From: Devosia equisanguinis
GTDB lineage: Bacteria; Pseudomonadota; Alphaproteobacteria; Rhizobiales; Devosiaceae
NCBI RefSeq assembly: GCF_900631955.1
Contig: NZ_UZWD01000049.1
Span: 23,516 to 87,515 of the forward strand
Direction of reading: 5' to 3'
DNA: 64,000 nucleotides
The notes beneath the pieces are model-generated. The model was not told where the DNA came from. It worked only from the letters and a program-made list of their open reading frames with translations, and did no database searches. Within the stretch, counting starts at the first letter, position 1, and every line of letters begins with the position of its first letter. A program made the translations under genes and the position numbers. Below, piece by piece: positions 52,144 to 59,732 of this stretch.

Positions 52144-52577
52144 GGCGTCTTCTCCGGGCGATATGCGGAATGCTGCGGCATCGCCGCATCTACCAGGTCC
52201 CAGGGGGCGTGGCTGCGGGCAAAGATCAGCTGGTTGGGCTGGAACCAGGCGTTTTGCCCGGCAAACAAGCCCACGGGCAAGATGCGGAAAGCCGGAGCCC
52301 GCGACGATTGCGCCATGACCGTTGTGCCGCATTCGGGGCAGAAGTGCCGCGTGAACAGGGCGCCGGAATCGGCTGCGCGGACAAAGCTTTTGGTCGCGCC
52401 AACCGTTTTCACGCTACCGACTGGTGCCAGCACCACCGAGGCGTGGCCACCGCCCGTAGCCTTCTGGCAGTTGAGGCAGGCGCATTGAAACATCGAAATT
52501 GCCTGCCCGGAAACGCTGAGCGTGATGGCGCCGCAATCGCAGCTGGCGGTGAGGTCGAGATGGGGCATGGAGCTCAT
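52140..52577 (-). CDS. GFA-family (glutathione-dependent formaldehyde-activating-like) zinc protein
   Basis: A 145-residue protein with the GFA/CENP-V zinc-binding pattern: CDCGAI near the start (first Cys pair), CACLNCQKATGG (further zinc ligands) and FCPECGTTV. Members bind zinc; the name enzyme promotes S-hydroxymethylglutathione formation, but most members have unknown roles. Two ATGs are possible (52577 and 52568); neither has a strong ribosome site. Upstream of the coupled TfoX gene; divergent from the first GNAT gene. Confidence 0.85.
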   Translation of the reverse strand: MSSMPHLDLTASCDCGAITLSVSGQAISMFQCACLNCQKATGGGHASVVLAPVGSVKTVGATKSFVRAADSGALFTRHFCPECGTTVMAQSSRAPAFRILPVGLFAGQNAWFQPNQLIFARSHAPWDLVDAAMPQHSAYRPEKTP

Positions 52578-52655
52578 GATCGCGAGGCTGGCATGGCCGC
52601 CACCGCCTCGCAAGAGCCGGGTTGCCTTTGGGCGGCAGGGAGATGAAATTGTGAC

Positions 52656-53258
52656 ATGTCCATACGCCCCGATTATCCGCTGAACACTGCCCGCCTCGTC
52701 CTGCGCCCCTTCACCCGCGGCGATGTCGACGCCGTCTACGACTATCGCAGTCGTGAGGACGTGGCGCGCTATCTGTTCGACCCACCGCTCAGCCGCGACG
52801 AATGTGCGCTGGCCATTCAGCAACGCACCACCCAGCTGGCGCTCGAGACGGAGGGAGACCGCATCATCCTCGCCGTCGAGACCAGGGACGACCAGTCCCT
52901 GGTGGGCGAGGTGTCGCTGATCTGGCGGTCGGTGGAGGCGCGACAGGGCGAGCTGGGCTGGATCTTCCACCCCGACCATCACGGCCGGGGCTATGCCACC
53001 GAGGCGGCCGCCGAACTGCTGCGGCTTGGCTTCGAAGATGCCGATCTGCACCGCATCTATGCCCGCTGCGATTCTCGCAATGACGGCTCCTGGCGGCTGA
53101 TGGAGCGGCTGGGCATGCGGCGCGAGGCCCATTTTCGTGAACACGCCCTGTTCAAGGGTGGTTGGGACGAGGAATTCTACTACGCGCTCCTGCGCGCGGA
53201 GTGGGTTTCGCAGGGCGCATCCGGCGCGCTTCGGGCTGCCCGATCACAATCGTCGTAA
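52656..53258 (+). CDS. GNAT-family N-acetyltransferase, paralogue 1
   Basis: A 200-residue acetyltransferase of the RimJ/RimL-like branch (starts LNTARLVLRPFTRGDVDAVYDY). The acetyl-CoA-binding motif is seen as HPDHHGRGYATEAAAELLRLGF, in the R/Q-x-x-G-x-A form. RMxxEAHFREHALFKGGWDEEFYYALLRAEW at the end is typical of the branch. Acceptor unknown. A second, related GNAT gene follows 93 bases later. Confidence 0.88.
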   Translation: MSIRPDYPLNTARLVLRPFTRGDVDAVYDYRSREDVARYLFDPPLSRDECALAIQQRTTQLALETEGDRIILAVETRDDQSLVGEVSLIWRSVEARQGELGWIFHPDHHGRGYATEAAAELLRLGFEDADLHRIYARCDSRNDGSWRLMERLGMRREAHFREHALFKGGWDEEFYYALLRAEWVSQGASGALRAARSQSS

Positions 53259-53351
53259 AGGTACGATTTTCCGCGTAATCTCAGGAACTTCGTTTGGAGG
53301 CACACGTTCTCGACGCAGGGCATTGGGCAGCGCTTTGCGGAGGAACGAACC

Positions 53352-53948
53352 ATGGCGATACTACAGCTACCGATCGAGACAGCTCACCTCTCCCTCAGGC
53401 CCTTCGAACGCTGTGATGTCGAAGCCGTAGCCCGCTATCATCTTCTCCCCGGCGTACAGCGTTATGTGATGCGCCAGACCCGCTATACCGACGACGTTGC
53501 CCTCGCCGTCGAGCATATGCGCAGCCAGGTTCAGCTCAATCGTCCCGGCGAAACCCTTGTCCTTGCTCTCGTCCGCAAGGGCGACCAGCGCGTCGTCGGC
53601 CAGATTTCCCTCACCTGGGCCGATGCCACCTCGGGGCAGGGCGAGTTGCGCTTCGCCATCGATCCATCACAGGCCGGCAATGGCTACCTGACCCAGTCCA
53701 TCGGCGCCATGCTCGATCTGGCCTTTGACCATTTCGGCATGCACCGGGTGATGGTGCGCGGCGATGGCCGCAGCCATCATACCAATGCGCTTATGCAGAG
53801 GCTGGGTTTCCGCCTGGAAGCGCATTATCGTGAGCATGCGCTGTTCCGGGGCGAATGGGACGAAGAGCTGCATTTCGCCATGCTGGATCGGGAATGGCGC
53901 CGCAGCACCAAGGTACAGATCCTGCCCCTGCGGGAGCGCGTCGCTTGA
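53352..53948 (+). CDS. GNAT-family N-acetyltransferase, paralogue 2
   Basis: A 198-residue acetyltransferase resembling the previous gene (LETAHLSLRPF-type start; EAHYREHALFRGEWDEELHFAML near the end). The CoA-binding segment reads DPSQAGNGYLTQSIGAMLDLAF: Asn-Gly-Tyr-Leu replaces the usual Arg-Gly-Tyr-Ala, so the pyrophosphate loop has diverged and activity could be changed. Duplicate of its neighbour, followed by diversification. Confidence 0.86.
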   Translation: MAILQLPIETAHLSLRPFERCDVEAVARYHLLPGVQRYVMRQTRYTDDVALAVEHMRSQVQLNRPGETLVLALVRKGDQRVVGQISLTWADATSGQGELRFAIDPSQAGNGYLTQSIGAMLDLAFDHFGMHRVMVRGDGRSHHTNALMQRLGFRLEAHYREHALFRGEWDEELHFAMLDREWRRSTKVQILPLRERVA

Positions 53949-54148
53949 CCTCACGCGCGCGCAAACCTAATGCGCTGATCCATCTCGGTCGATCAGCTTA
54001 AATTGCATGGCTGGCCTGCATTCTGGATGCAAGAGGCAGGCGGAGATGCTTTAGTGCGGTCAAGGCACCGGCCGGACGGGCGTCGGGATTCGAGGGGGAT
54101 TCAGACTCCACGGGTTGGTGCCCTAAAAATGCGTCAAGAAGGCCCCCT

Positions 54149-55672
54149 ATGCCAACCATGCCTGCCGCACCCGTTTCCGGGCCCGGTCGTGATTATGCTA
54201 CAGCAGCGTCGCGGCTGCTTCTCGTTCTCGCAACCACCATCTTTTTCGCCTCGCTTGCGGGTATTCTTTCGCGTCCTAACGGTTTCCTTGCCGCGTTCTG
54301 GCCGGCGAATGCCATCCTCGCCGTGATCTTGCTGCGCGTCGCGGCACCCATGCGCTTTCCGGCGCTGATCGGCGGGCTTCTGGGCTATCAGGCTGCCGGC
54401 TATGCGACGGGGGATGTGTCCTGGGGCGCCATCCAGCTCACCGCCGCCAATATGGTCAGCGCCGTAACCTTCACCTTTGCCTACCTGTCGTTTTGCGAAG
54501 AGCAGATGAGCATTGGTCGGCCCCGCGCCATCCTGGCGCTGGTTGGCGCCTCCGTGCTCGCCGCTGCCGCCGCCGGCGTGGCCGGTGCCCCGATCCTGGC
54601 CGAAATCTCGCATGCGAGCTATTTCGATGCCTGGCGCACCTGGTTCGGCTCCGAGATCATGAGCTATCTGGTGCTGGTGCCGGGCCTGCTGGCACTGGGC
54701 TGGCCGCTGCGTCGTCCCCGGCTCGCCGACATCCGCCGGCTGACCGCCAGTGCCACGCTCTTGCCCGCCCTGGCCGTGGTGGCCACTCTCGCCGTCAGCG
54801 TCGTGGCCGTTGAGCCGATCGCCATCGTCTTCCCGGTGCCGGCGCTGATCTGGGCGGCGCTGGTGCTGCCGCTGCCGGCCACATGCCTTCTGGTGATGCT
54901 GTTTTCCAGCGTCACCATGTTCGCGGTCAAGCTGGGGCTTTATGACTTCGGAACCGGCGGGCTCAGCGATCCGCTGATTTCCTCGGTGCATCTTGGGGTG
55001 GCGATGATCGCTCTGGCCCCGGTGCTGGTGGCCGCCGTCACCGCCGATCGCCGTCGCCAGTTCTCGGAGCTCGAAAAGGCGGCCCGTTTCGATGCGCTGA
55101 CCGGGGCGCTCAATCGCGGCGCCTTCATGGCCGAGGGGGAAGCGATGGTCACGGCGCAACGCCGCGCCCATGCACCGATGGCGGGTCTGTTGCTCGATGT
55201 CGATCATTTCAAGCGCATCAACGACCTGCACGGCCACGCCGCCGGCGATCTGGCGCTTACGGCCATGGCAGCCGTCATCCGCAAGACCATTCGCGGTGGC
55301 GATCTGTTCGGCCGGCTGGGTGGGGAGGAATTTGCCCTTCTGCTCCCCGACGCCGATCTCGACGCGGCGGCTCTGGTGGCCAATCGCATCTGCCGTCAGA
55401 TCGAGCGCCTGCAGACGCCCATTGCCGATGGCACCATTCTCACCATGACCGTCAGCATCGGCGTCGTCGCCTCGGTCGAGACCACGGTGGAATTGTCCGA
55501 AGTGCTTTCGCTTGCCGACCGGGCAATGTATGAGGCCAAGCGCGCCGGGCGGAACCAGGTTCAGCGCTGCGATCTTGACGCGATGCACTACGACGAGGAC
55601 AGCGATCATGGCGGGAACCGACCGGTCTCAGGAAGCCAGCTTCAAGCCGACTCCGGCCATCATTCTGTGTGA
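54149..55672 (+). CDS. Diguanylate cyclase with MASE1-like membrane sensor
   Basis: A 507-residue protein that should make cyclic di-GMP. The N-terminal half (about 18-310) has eight or so hydrophobic segments like the MASE1 sensory domain (FWPANAILAVILLR and GLLGYQAAGY are characteristic). The C-terminal GGDEF domain has the catalytic GGEEF at 391-395 and an intact allosteric I-site RGGD (382-385) five residues before it, so product inhibition is expected. No EAL domain. The last 20 or so codons, rich in Asp, His and Gly, overlap the start of trmJ by 65 bases. Confidence 0.92.
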   Translation: MPTMPAAPVSGPGRDYATAASRLLLVLATTIFFASLAGILSRPNGFLAAFWPANAILAVILLRVAAPMRFPALIGGLLGYQAAGYATGDVSWGAIQLTAANMVSAVTFTFAYLSFCEEQMSIGRPRAILALVGASVLAAAAAGVAGAPILAEISHASYFDAWRTWFGSEIMSYLVLVPGLLALGWPLRRPRLADIRRLTASATLLPALAVVATLAVSVVAVEPIAIVFPVPALIWAALVLPLPATCLLVMLFSSVTMFAVKLGLYDFGTGGLSDPLISSVHLGVAMIALAPVLVAAVTADRRRQFSELEKAARFDALTGALNRGAFMAEGEAMVTAQRRAHAPMAGLLLDVDHFKRINDLHGHAAGDLALTAMAAVIRKTIRGGDLFGRLGGEEFALLLPDADLDAAALVANRICRQIERLQTPIADGTILTMTVSIGVVASVETTVELSEVLSLADRAMYEAKRAGRNQVQRCDLDAMHYDEDSDHGGNRPVSGSQLQADSGHHSV

Positions 55673-56411
55673 GCCGCAACTGGGTGAGAATATCGGCTCG
55701 GCCGCCCGCGCCATGGCCAATTTCGGCCTCTGGGATCTTCGCCTGGTCCGCCCCCGCGATGGCTGGCCCAACGAGAAGGCCATTGCCGCAGCGTCACGCG
55801 CCGACCACGTACTGGAGCGCGTTCGGGTGTTCGAGACGCTCGAAGAGGCCATATCCGACCTGACCTTGGTCTATGCCACCACGGCCCGTTCCCGGGACAT
55901 GCAGAAGGACGTGCTCGGCCCCGAGGAGGCGTCCAACACTATGGCCGGCCATATTGCCGGCGGGCGCGGGGCAGGGCTGTTGTTCGGCCGCGAGCGCTGG
56001 GGCCTGCTCAATGACGAAGTCGCCATGTCGGACGCCATCGTCACCCTGCCGGTCGAGCCGGCCTTCGCTTCGCTCAACATCGCCCAGGCCGTGCTGCTGA
56101 TGTCCTATGAATGGCGCCGCACCAGCGCCGAGGGCAGGGCATTGCCGTTCAGCGAGGGTCTCGACGAAGCCGCGCCGCGTAACGAGCTCGTGGGCCTGTT
56201 CGAGCATCTCGAAGGCGTGCTCGACCAGTCCGGCTTCTTCACGACGCCCGACAAGCGCCCCAGCATGGTCAACAACCTGCGCACCGCCCTGACCCGCGGC
56301 CGCTTCACCAGCCAGGAAATCCGCACCCTGCGCGGCGTCATCTCCTCCATCGACCGCCGCCACCTCCGCCCCAACCCCAATCGCGCCAAAAAGACCGACG
56401 CGGACGAGTAA
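55608..56411 (+). CDS. trmJ: tRNA (cytidine/uridine-2'-O-)-methyltransferase TrmJ
   Basis: A 267-residue SPOUT methyltransferase that 2'-O-methylates position 32 of several tRNAs. The SPOUT knot region has ILCEPQLGENIGSAARAMANFG, VYATTARSRDMQ, GLLFGRERWGL and LNIAQAVLLMSYE, a good TrmJ fit. The ATG at 55608 has GAGGA at correct spacing and lies 65 bases inside the diguanylate cyclase gene, an unusually long overlap that suggests coupling. Confidence 0.93.
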   Translation: MAGTDRSQEASFKPTPAIILCEPQLGENIGSAARAMANFGLWDLRLVRPRDGWPNEKAIAAASRADHVLERVRVFETLEEAISDLTLVYATTARSRDMQKDVLGPEEASNTMAGHIAGGRGAGLLFGRERWGLLNDEVAMSDAIVTLPVEPAFASLNIAQAVLLMSYEWRRTSAEGRALPFSEGLDEAAPRNELVGLFEHLEGVLDQSGFFTTPDKRPSMVNNLRTALTRGRFTSQEIRTLRGVISSIDRRHLRPNPNRAKKTDADE

Positions 56412-56425
56412 TTTCCCACTGACCG

Positions 56426-56494
56426 GGCCGCCCTCGGGCTCACCCTCCAGTCCCACCCACCACCGGCCGTCACCCTCGGGCGAAGACCCGAGGG
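56426..56494. repeat. REP-like palindromic pair
   Basis: A partial copy GCCGCCCTCGGGCTCACCCTC (56427-56447) followed by the hairpin CCCTCGGG-CGAAGA-CCCGAGGG (56473-56494) in the gap after trmJ. Confidence 0.7.
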
Positions 56495-56663
56495 CTCTGC
56501 CCTTAAAGCCCTATCGCCAAACGCAGCCCCCGGCTTAGCGCACCGCCCTGTGCCACTCTTCATCGAGTACCACCCCCAAACCCATCAATCTTGCGCCTAA
56601 CCGGACGGAATCGCGTTTATCGCCTTTGACGGCCCCGCGCCGGCATGCGAAGCCTGCGACATT

Positions 56664-57902
56664 ATGAGCAGTCACGCACCCTCCGAGCCCTCGAAGCTCG
56701 CCTTCAGCTATCTCGGCTTCCGCTTTTTCTGGCTCACCACGCTGTTGGTGAGCTTTGCCGTGCAGATCATGTCGGTGTCGATCGCCTGGCAGATCTATGA
56801 CGTCACCGGCAATGCCTTCCTGCTCGGGCTGGTCGGGCTCTGCCTGTTCCTGCCGGCGCTGCTGCTGATGTTGATTACCGGCCTCACTGCCGACCGCTTC
56901 AACCGGCGCGGGATCATGGCCATCTGCCTTACCGTCGAACTCGGCTGCGCCATTGCCTTCCTGACGCTGGTCAATGTCGAGGCGCACGAGGTCTGGCCGA
57001 TTTTCGTGGTGCTGGTGGTGCTGGGAACGGCGCGGGCCTTCTGGGGCCCTGCGGCGCAGTCGCTGGCGCCCAATCTGGTGCCCGCCGAAGCGCTCAGCAA
57101 TGCCATTACTGTCAATGCCTCCGCCTGGCAGTTTGCCTCCATTACCGGGCCCGCAGTCGGCGGCTTGCTCTATGGCGTCGCGCCCGGCTTTGCCTTCGGC
57201 ACCGGCGCAGCCTTGCTCATCTGCGCCGTCGTCACCGTGCTGCTGATTCCGCGCCCAGCGCAGCGTCAGTCACATCAGGCCACCAGTCTCGAAACCATTT
57301 TCGGCGGCTTCCGCTACATCTTTTCCAACAAGGTGGTGCTGGGCGCCATTTCGCTCGACATGTTCGCCGTGTTGATGGGCGGGGCGGTGGCGCTGCTGCC
57401 GGTCTATACCAAGGATATCCTGCATGCCGGGCCGATGGAGCTTGGCCTGTTGCGCGCCGCGCCGGGGATCGGCGCCATCCTCATGGCGCTCTATCTCACC
57501 CGTTTCCCGGTGCGTGATCATGCCGGCAAGATTCTCTTCATCTTCGTCGGCCTGTTCGGCGCCTTCACCGTCATCTTCGGTCTCTCGACCACCGTGTGGC
57601 TCTCCATTCCCGCTTTGGCGCTGGTCGGGGCCTCCGACATGGTCAGCGTCACCATTCGCGAAACCATCATGCAGCTCTGGACGCCCGAGGAGGTGCGCGG
57701 GCGCGTCAATGCGGTCAATTCGGTGTTTATCGGCGCCTCCAACGAGCTGGGCGAGTTCCGCGCCGGCACGGTGGCCCATTTCATCGGCCCGGTGCCTGCA
57801 GTGGTCATTGGTGGCTTCGGCGCCATAGCGGTGGCGGTGATCTGGAGCCGGCTGTTCCCGCAATTGCGCCAACAGCGCCATATCGACAAGCGCATGGCCT
57901 GA
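56664..57902 (+). CDS. MFS exporter (EntS/DHA3-like)
   Basis: A 412-residue membrane protein with 12 hydrophobic segments. The loop 2-3 motif reads GLTADRFNRRGIM, and GPAAQSLAPNLVPAEALSNAITVNASAWQFASITGPAVGGLLYG in parts matches the enterobactin-exporter-like EntS branch of DHA3 transporters. Substrate unknown; no siderophore genes nearby. It ends with a cytoplasmic basic tail (RQQRHIDKRMA). Stands alone after trmJ and before the rpsD leader. Confidence 0.86.
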   Translation: MSSHAPSEPSKLAFSYLGFRFFWLTTLLVSFAVQIMSVSIAWQIYDVTGNAFLLGLVGLCLFLPALLLMLITGLTADRFNRRGIMAICLTVELGCAIAFLTLVNVEAHEVWPIFVVLVVLGTARAFWGPAAQSLAPNLVPAEALSNAITVNASAWQFASITGPAVGGLLYGVAPGFAFGTGAALLICAVVTVLLIPRPAQRQSHQATSLETIFGGFRYIFSNKVVLGAISLDMFAVLMGGAVALLPVYTKDILHAGPMELGLLRAAPGIGAILMALYLTRFPVRDHAGKILFIFVGLFGAFTVIFGLSTTVWLSIPALALVGASDMVSVTIRETIMQLWTPEEVRGRVNAVNSVFIGASNELGEFRAGTVAHFIGPVPAVVIGGFGAIAVAVIWSRLFPQLRQQRHIDKRMA

Positions 57903-58077
57903 AAAAGCCCTGCGGCGCTTGACTCGAGGGGGCAGGGCCTCTAAGACGCGGCCACCTATTCCGGCCATATGGCCCGTAGGCGCACCCGGGATTCTCTCAT
58001 TGGGAGGTCTGTCGGTCCTGTCGCAAGCCAGGGCAGAGGAGGGCGCGATCCATTCAAACGTTTAAGAAGGATACGCG
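57903..58077. other. Intergenic region before rpsD
   Basis: 175 bases. Just after the transporter stop, GCCCTGC...GCAGGGC (about 57907-57937) pairs around a degenerate REP core and may be a terminator. The rpsD leader has AGAAGGATACGCG before the ATG; a S4-binding autoregulatory structure could be present but was not identified. Confidence 0.45.
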
Positions 58078-58695
58078 ATGTCGAAGCGTCATTCCGTAAA
58101 GTACAAGATTGACCGTCGCCTTGGCGAGAACATCTGGGGCCGCCCGAAGTCCCCGCTGAACGCTCGTGCCTATGGCCCCGGCCAGCACGGTCAGCGCCGC
58201 AAGGGCAAGCTCTCGGACTACGGTCTGCAGCTGCGCGCCAAGCAGAAGCTCAAGGGCTACTATGGCTCGATCACCGAGAAGGCCTTCCGTCGTCTCTATG
58301 ACGAAGCGGCCCGTCGCAAGGGTGACACCGGCGAGAACCTGATCGGCCTGCTCGAAGGTCGCCTGGACGCCATCGTCTACCGTGCCAAGTTCGTCCCGAC
58401 CGTGTTTGCCGCCCGTCAGTTCGTGTCCCACGGCCACGTTCTGGTCAACGGCAAGCGCGTCAACATCCCGTCCTACCAGGTCCAGATCGGCGACAAGGTC
58501 GAAGTGCGTGAGCGCTCCAAGCAGCTCGCCATCGTCCTCGAAGCCAACCAGCTCGCCGAGCGTGACGTTCCCGATTACGTGGAAGTCGATCACGGCAAGC
58601 AGGTCGCGACCTTCGTTCGCGTTCCCGCGCTGTCGGACGTGCCGTACCCGGTCCAGATGGAACCGAACCTGGTCGTCGAATTCTACTCGCGTTAA
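58078..58695 (+). CDS. rpsD: 30S ribosomal protein S4
   Basis: Primary 16S rRNA-binding protein of the small subunit and a ram/fidelity factor. The 205-residue protein has the N-terminal S4 domain ([25 protein letters not shown]) and the S4 RNA-binding fold with [41 protein letters not shown] in parts. Codon use is highly biased, typical of highly expressed genes. It is outside the alpha operon, as usual in alphaproteobacteria. Confidence 0.99.
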   Translation: MSKRHSVKYKIDRRLGENIWGRPKSPLNARAYGPGQHGQRRKGKLSDYGLQLRAKQKLKGYYGSITEKAFRRLYDEAARRKGDTGENLIGLLEGRLDAIVYRAKFVPTVFAARQFVSHGHVLVNGKRVNIPSYQVQIGDKVEVRERSKQLAIVLEANQLAERDVPDYVEVDHGKQVATFVRVPALSDVPYPVQMEPNLVVEFYSR

Positions 58696-58718
58696 TCGCG
58701 AAACGACCCCAAATGCCG

Positions 58719-58752
58719 AAAGGGCCGCTCTCCGGAGCGGCCCTTTTGTTTT
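58719..58752 (+). terminator. Terminator of rpsD
   Basis: AAAGGGCCGCTC-TCCG-GAGCGGCCCTTTT (58719-58747), a long GC-rich stem with T run, 23 bases after the stop codon. Confidence 0.92.
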
Positions 58753-58793
58753 GGGCTTTTCGGCGCTATTTTGACGGAACGGAGAGTGTGTCC

Positions 58794-59063
58794 ATGAACA
58801 AGAAACTAGACGTTACGCTTCCCGACGACGTCGTTGCCGTCATTGAAGGCGCGGTAGCGGCCGGCCAGTTTGGCACGTCAGACGAGATGCTGGCAGACGC
58901 CGTTCATGCCTGGACACGTCATCAAGAGGATAGAGCCAACACGATCGCTTTCATGCGTGAGCGCATTCGGCAATCGCTCGATGATCCGCGGCCGTCAGTC
59001 CCCATCGATGAAGCTTTTGAGCGTATCTCCGCAAGGGTAGATGCCCTGTTCGAAGATCGCTGA
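58794..59063 (+). CDS. parD: ParD-like antitoxin (type II toxin-antitoxin system)
   Basis: An 89-residue protein with an N-terminal ribbon-helix-helix DNA-binding segment (KKLDVTLPDDVVAVIEGAVAAGQFGTSDEMLADAVHAW in parts), the ParD/CopG/Arc type, and a charged C-terminal tail (ERIRQSL ... EAFERISARVDALFEDR) that should wrap around the toxin. The start at 58794 has GGAGAG upstream. It is followed by parE with a TGATG overlap. Such antitoxins usually repress their own promoter, which would lie in the 40 bases after the rpsD terminator. Confidence 0.88.
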   Translation: MNKKLDVTLPDDVVAVIEGAVAAGQFGTSDEMLADAVHAWTRHQEDRANTIAFMRERIRQSLDDPRPSVPIDEAFERISARVDALFEDR

Positions 59064-59371
59064 TGCTCACACTTCCCGTCCGTTTCAGGGAAGGGGCGCT
59101 ATCAGACCTCGAAAACATCTGGCAATATTTCATCTGCGAAGGCGCGTCGCGCGCCACCGTGAAAGCTTTTGTGGGTCGCCTTCGCGACAAGTGCGAACTG
59201 ATCGGCCGACTACCCTATGGTTATCCCGCGGCCGGCGCCGAATACCCCAACCTGCGCACGGCGCCATTTGAGCATTCAGCGATGATTTTCTACGCTGTGA
59301 CCGATGTTTGCGTGGAGATCGTCAACATCTACTATCGTGGCCGTGACTATCGTGCAGTCCTAGAAGACTAG
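59063..59371 (+). CDS. parE: ParE-like toxin (RelE/ParE superfamily)
   Basis: A 102-residue protein of the RelE/ParE fold: LTLPVRFREGALSDLENIWQYFICEGA at the start and YPNLRTAPFEHSAMIFYAVTDVCVEIVNIYYRGRDY in parts, with the GRDY ending typical of ParE. ParE toxins poison DNA gyrase. Its ATG overlaps the parD stop by one base (TGATG), so expression is tightly linked to the antitoxin. Intact, no frameshift. Confidence 0.88.
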   Translation: MLTLPVRFREGALSDLENIWQYFICEGASRATVKAFVGRLRDKCELIGRLPYGYPAAGAEYPNLRTAPFEHSAMIFYAVTDVCVEIVNIYYRGRDYRAVLED

Positions 59372-59453
59372 AATAGGCCGCGCGGGAGAGCCTTTCATTT
59401 CCCCATAGAACCTATCCACAAGTGCTGGCACGGTCTCTCGCTGGCCCACCGGC

Positions 59454-59492
59454 CGTCACCTCGCCCGAGGCTGTGCTCAACCCGAGCTCGGG
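59454..59492. repeat. REP-like element, degenerate copy
   Basis: CGTCACCTCGCCCGAGGCTGTGCTCAACCCGAGCTCGGG keeps the CGTCACC and CCCGAG parts but not a clean stem. Confidence 0.5.
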
Positions 59493-59588
59493 AGATCGAT
59501 CCCGGACCGTGGCCAGGATGTCATCCCGTTATCGCCGTCGTTTTTGAAAGTCACGGCGGGGCGTGAGCATCACGCGCCCTTTCACCGG

Positions 59589-59674
59589 CGTCACCCTCGG
59601 GCCCGACCCGAGGGCGTTTCACGCACGTCAATTGGCTCTGGCAAAGACCCCTCGGGTCAAGCCCGAGGGTGACG
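59589..59674. repeat. Composite REP-like palindromic element
   Basis: CGTCACCCTCGGGC (59589-59602) opens a first hairpin CCCTCGGG-CCCGA-CCCGAGGG (ending at 59614); 34 bases later CCCTCGGG-TCAAG-CCCGAGGG (59649-59669) and GCCCGAGGGTGACG (59661-59674) close the unit in inverted orientation. Same architecture as at 20964-21036. Confidence 0.8.
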
Positions 59675-59732
59675 AATTGAGGTGGGAGAAATGCAAATGA
59701 ATAGGGGCGGCACCGCCGCCCCCTGGACATGC

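Larger units (their letters stand above)
59372..59732. other. Repeat-rich intergenic region after parDE
   Basis: 361 bases without a gene. It contains a degenerate REP copy (about 59454-59492), and two perfect facing copies (59594-59614 and 59649-59669). Also a T-run hairpin region near 59540-59575 (GCCGTCGTTTTTGAAAGTCACGGCGGGGCGTG). Confidence 0.6.

Noticed and set aside
59372..59732. A CRISPR array, suggested by repeated CCCTCGGG units
   Set aside because: Units are palindromic hairpins in alternating orientation without constant spacing or spacers, and no cas genes are present. They fit REP-like elements.
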